Source of the DNA: Seleniivibrio woodruffii
GTDB taxonomy: Bacteria > Chrysiogenota > Deferribacteres > Deferribacterales > Geovibrionaceae
Length of the DNA: 64,000 nucleotides
Direction: 5' to 3'
NCBI RefSeq assembly: GCF_029267515.1
Contig: NZ_JAJUIS010000002.1
Span: 62,001-126,000, forward strand
Under the pieces are notes generated by a model. The model was given only the letters and a program-made list of their open reading frames with translations. It was not told where the DNA came from and did no database searches. This document shows, piece after piece, positions 61,579-64,000 of the stretch. The position numbers and the translations under genes were made by a program. Each line of letters starts with the position of its first letter. Position 1 is the first letter of the stretch.

Positions 61579-64000
61579 ATGGCAGGTATACAGGTTGGCG
61601 GTATCGTTTCCGGACTTGACACGAACGCGCTGGTTGAACAGATGACCCAGCAGGCTAACATTGCTGTGGACAGGCTTAACGGACAGTATTCTTATAAATC
61701 AATCGAAAAGAGTGTTTATACAGACATTAACGATATGATGGGTGATATCTCAACCGATCTTCTGTCGCTGAAGCTGGAATCAACTTTCCTTTCCAAAAAA
61801 GTATCGTCAACAAATACTTCTGTTGCAAGCGCCACCGCCACTACAGATGCGGATATCGGTTCGCATTCTATAAAAGTTTCAAAACTCGCGAAAAACTCTG
61901 AGGCTATCAGCTCATATACTCGTGTTGCCATGGTCTCCGCAGGAGCCAATGTTTCGAAGATAACAGGTACTGCCACGGAATCCCTTGAAGGCACGCACAC
62001 GGTCACTGTGTCCACGGTTTCATCTAAATATCTCTCAACAGATGTTCTTGAAGTAAACAATATAGGTTCGGTCACAAAGCAGGCGGGTACAACTTTTTCC
62101 GGGGTTGACTCAAACGGTTTGCTCACGGCTGATGTAACCGGAGATATAAAGTTCAGCTATACGGACGCTGACGGAAACAGCCAGACGCTGACCATAAGCG
62201 GTACTTTCGGATCCTCCGGTCAGGACATAAACGTCGTTTCAACGAATGTTGAAGATACCCTTAATAACGCACTTAACGCCTCTATGGGGACGAACAATGT
62301 TCAGTATGTCGTCATGAGGTCTGATTATAACAGCACATCCTCTTCATGGAATTTTTCCATGTATGAAACCACGATAGATGATTTTAACATAGCTTTTGAC
62401 GGAACGGATGCGTCTACCATAAGGGATACTCTCGGTTTTTCCGAATCTTCATCCCCAACGGTTTCCACCACTACAAAAATAAACAAGTACCACCTTTCCG
62501 ATTCTGCCGCCAACCTTGGAAACAAACTGGCAAGCTCCATTTCCGGTATTGTTCCTGGGGCATCTCTTGAGCTTTCCGGTGCGCTTACAACAGGAACTTT
62601 TGTTTTCGCTCAGGATGCGTCTTTAAAGGTCTCTGCGGCAACATATTCCACATACGTCTCAGACACAGTTACAACAGGTACTTTAGATACGGCAACGGAC
62701 GGACTTCAGAACGCCGGATTTTCGGTTGCGGCAAGCAGCAGCCTCAACGGTACCTTCACCATAAACGGTGTGGCAATAACTATTGATGATTATACGAAAA
62801 TAAGCGTTGACGACCTGCTTGGCATAATAAACAGTTCCGGTGCCGGGGTCACGGCTTCGTATGATTCCACTGCCAAAAAATTCAAGCTGGAATCAAATAC
62901 CATCGGTGCGAAAAGCATTACCCTCGGCGACTACAGCGATACAAGCAGTATGTTTAAACTGCTGAAACTGGACTCAACCAGCGAAACAACATATACCATA
63001 GGAAGCACGTCCGGCAGTATCAGCACTACAACAAATCTCACGGGTGCGGGGCTTACAACTTATCCTTACTCAGGAACCTTCACTGTAAACGGCGTGTCCA
63101 TTTATGTGGATACCGCTGTGGATACTATACAGACGGTAATAGATAAGGTGAATAAGTCCGGTGCCGGCGTAACAATGAGCTATGACGCCACAACAGATAA
63201 AATAAAGCTAAAATCAAATACGATAGACCCCATTACTGTGGGTTCGTCTGCGGATACAAGCAACCTGCTTGTAGCGTTTAACCTTACAGACGATTCAACT
63301 GTTGAAAAAACTGTCGGGGAAGAGGGCAGCAGAGCCGTTTTCACTGTGGACGGCACAACGTATGTCAGAGATACAAACGTTATAGACGATGTTGTGGGCG
63401 GTATTACGTTTACTCTTAACTCTGTCAGCAACGAATCCGCAACCATTGACGTGTCTGTTGATCCTGCAAAAGGTGTTGCGGCTTTCGCGAAACTGATTCA
63501 GCACTATAACACCCTAATGGAAAAACTCTATACACCGGAAGTGGATGAAGACGAAGAGGAAAAATATATCGAATATCTCACTGATTCCGACAAAGAGAGC
63601 ATGAGTGAAGACGATATAGCTACTTATCAGGAAAACTATGAACTTTATAACAGCTATAAGATAATCAGACGAAGCTCTGAACTTAGGAACCTTGACACAA
63701 ACCTGAGAAAATCATTCTTTGCCGAGCGAACCGGAATAACATCATCCATAAACGATATGTCCGACCTCGGAATAAAAGTTGCCGGAGCAGGGGATACATC
63801 GAAAGAGGTCTACGGATACCTCGTTTCCCTGTCCACAGATTATGATGAAATCTATGCCGCTCTTGAAGGCAACGAAACTTTTATGGATGCTCTTCAAAAT
63901 AATCCTAAAGATGTTTATACATTTTTTGCGAATTCATCCGATTTAGATGTAGATGATGCTACAACCACCAAAGAGAAGGCAGCCATTGAACAGCAGATAG
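61579..64000 (+). CDS. fliD: Flagellar hook-associated protein 2 (filament cap), partial
   Basis: Open from ATG 61579 (AGGAGG upstream) to the window edge: at least 807 residues, incomplete at the 3' end. The N-terminus GIQVGGIVSGLDTNALVEQMTQ is the FliD_N signature. Two flagellin hook-IN type repeats begin near residues 391 and 499 (GTFTINGVAITID and GTFTVNGVSIYVD), with SNTI and similar downstream spacing. Most FliD proteins are 450-700 residues, so the exposed middle part is expanded. FliD caps the filament and guides flagellin folding outside the cell. Confidence 0.93.
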   Translation, partial: MAGIQVGGIVSGLDTNALVEQMTQQANIAVDRLNGQYSYKSIEKSVYTDINDMMGDISTDLLSLKLESTFLSKKVSSTNTSVASATATTDADIGSHSIKVSKLAKNSEAISSYTRVAMVSAGANVSKITGTATESLEGTHTVTVSTVSSKYLSTDVLEVNNIGSVTKQAGTTFSGVDSNGLLTADVTGDIKFSYTDADGNSQTLTISGTFGSSGQDINVVSTNVEDTLNNALNASMGTNNVQYVVMRSDYNSTSSSWNFSMYETTIDDFNIAFDGTDASTIRDTLGFSESSSPTVSTTTKINKYHLSDSAANLGNKLASSISGIVPGASLELSGALTTGTFVFAQDASLKVSAATYSTYVSDTVTTGTLDTATDGLQNAGFSVAASSSLNGTFTINGVAITIDDYTKISVDDLLGIINSSGAGVTASYDSTAKKFKLESNTIGAKSITLGDYSDTSSMFKLLKLDSTSETTYTIGSTSGSISTTTNLTGAGLTTYPYSGTFTVNGVSIYVDTAVDTIQTVIDKVNKSGAGVTMSYDATTDKIKLKSNTIDPITVGSSADTSNLLVAFNLTDDSTVEKTVGEEGSRAVFTVDGTTYVRDTNVIDDVVGGITFTLNSVSNESATIDVSVDPAKGVAAFAKLIQHYNTLMEKLYTPEVDEDEEEKYIEYLTDSDKESMSEDDIATYQENYELYNSYKIIRRSSELRNLDTNLRKSFFAERTGITSSINDMSDLGIKVAGAGDTSKEVYGYLVSLSTDYDEIYAALEGNETFMDALQNNPKDVYTFFANSSDLDVDDATTTKEKAAIEQQI

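Overview
The window reads as chromosomal DNA of a Gram-negative, flagellated, respiratory bacterium with compact, strongly coupled operons. It has lptF/lptG, a high-affinity cbb3 oxidase cluster, a succinyl-CoA:acetate CoA-transferase, a MaeB-type malic enzyme, a ferrous-iron transporter, several diguanylate cyclases and a flagellar cap gene. This set, the moderate GC content and the protein flavour fit the Deferribacterota (Denitrovibrio/Geovibrio/Seleniivibrio-like). That placement is inference: there is no rRNA or tRNA gene here to test it.

Layout. 1-5.3 kb: serA, yjbQ and an AT-rich DpnI-like methyl-directed endonuclease, meeting a convergent lysS-diguanylate cyclase pair. 5.5-13.9 kb: the cell-shape operon mreBCD-mrdA-rodA, continuing into a radical SAM/DUF2344 fusion and a TIGR02757 protein. 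14-17.2 kb: trxA, then feoA-feoB plus a tiny Cys-rich gene behind two Fur-box-like sites. 17.2-22 kb: a LuxR-type regulator behind a structured, terminator-containing leader, a Cache/PAS/GGDEF protein, and three tandem RRM RNA-binding protein genes, two of which share a promoter and a long 5' leader. 22-25.7 kb: an AhbD/NirJ-like radical SAM enzyme, a nitrilase-family amidase and the CoA-transferase. 25.9-34.7 kb: a cbb3 oxidase region with an Rrf2 Fe-S regulator, ccoN, a CcoO-cytochrome c fusion, a free-standing FixP N-terminal peptide, and ccoQ, ccoG, fixH, a 28-residue peptide, ccoS and ccoI. Facing these are a Met-rich secreted protein and a TauE/DsbD-like membrane protein.

34.7-39.9 kb: a Cys-rich small protein, an AlkD-like glycosylase, a YyaL-type thioredoxin-domain protein and maeB. 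40.4-47.6 kb: xerD-like recombinase, a DHH/CBS/tRNA nucleotidyltransferase fusion, phoH, ybeY, corB-like and era, mostly overlapping. 47.8-55.6 kb: corA, recO, then fbp-nfo-APH/AAA-MBL-hydrolase-proC. 55.7-61.5 kb: a DUF4405 membrane protein behind a sigma-54-like promoter, leuB, lptG/lptF with DUF1820 and holin-like genes, a PHP phosphatase and a HAD phosphatase. 61.6 kb to the end: a long fliD, cut by the window edge, behind a sigma-28-like promoter.

The most interesting items are the solitary DpnI homologue, the rearranged cbb3 oxidase with its paired CcoS/CcoQ junctions and overlooked small peptides, the duplicated RRM leader RNA, and the orphan leader upstream of the luxR-type gene. I saw no CRISPR array, transposase, prophage or classical defence island.
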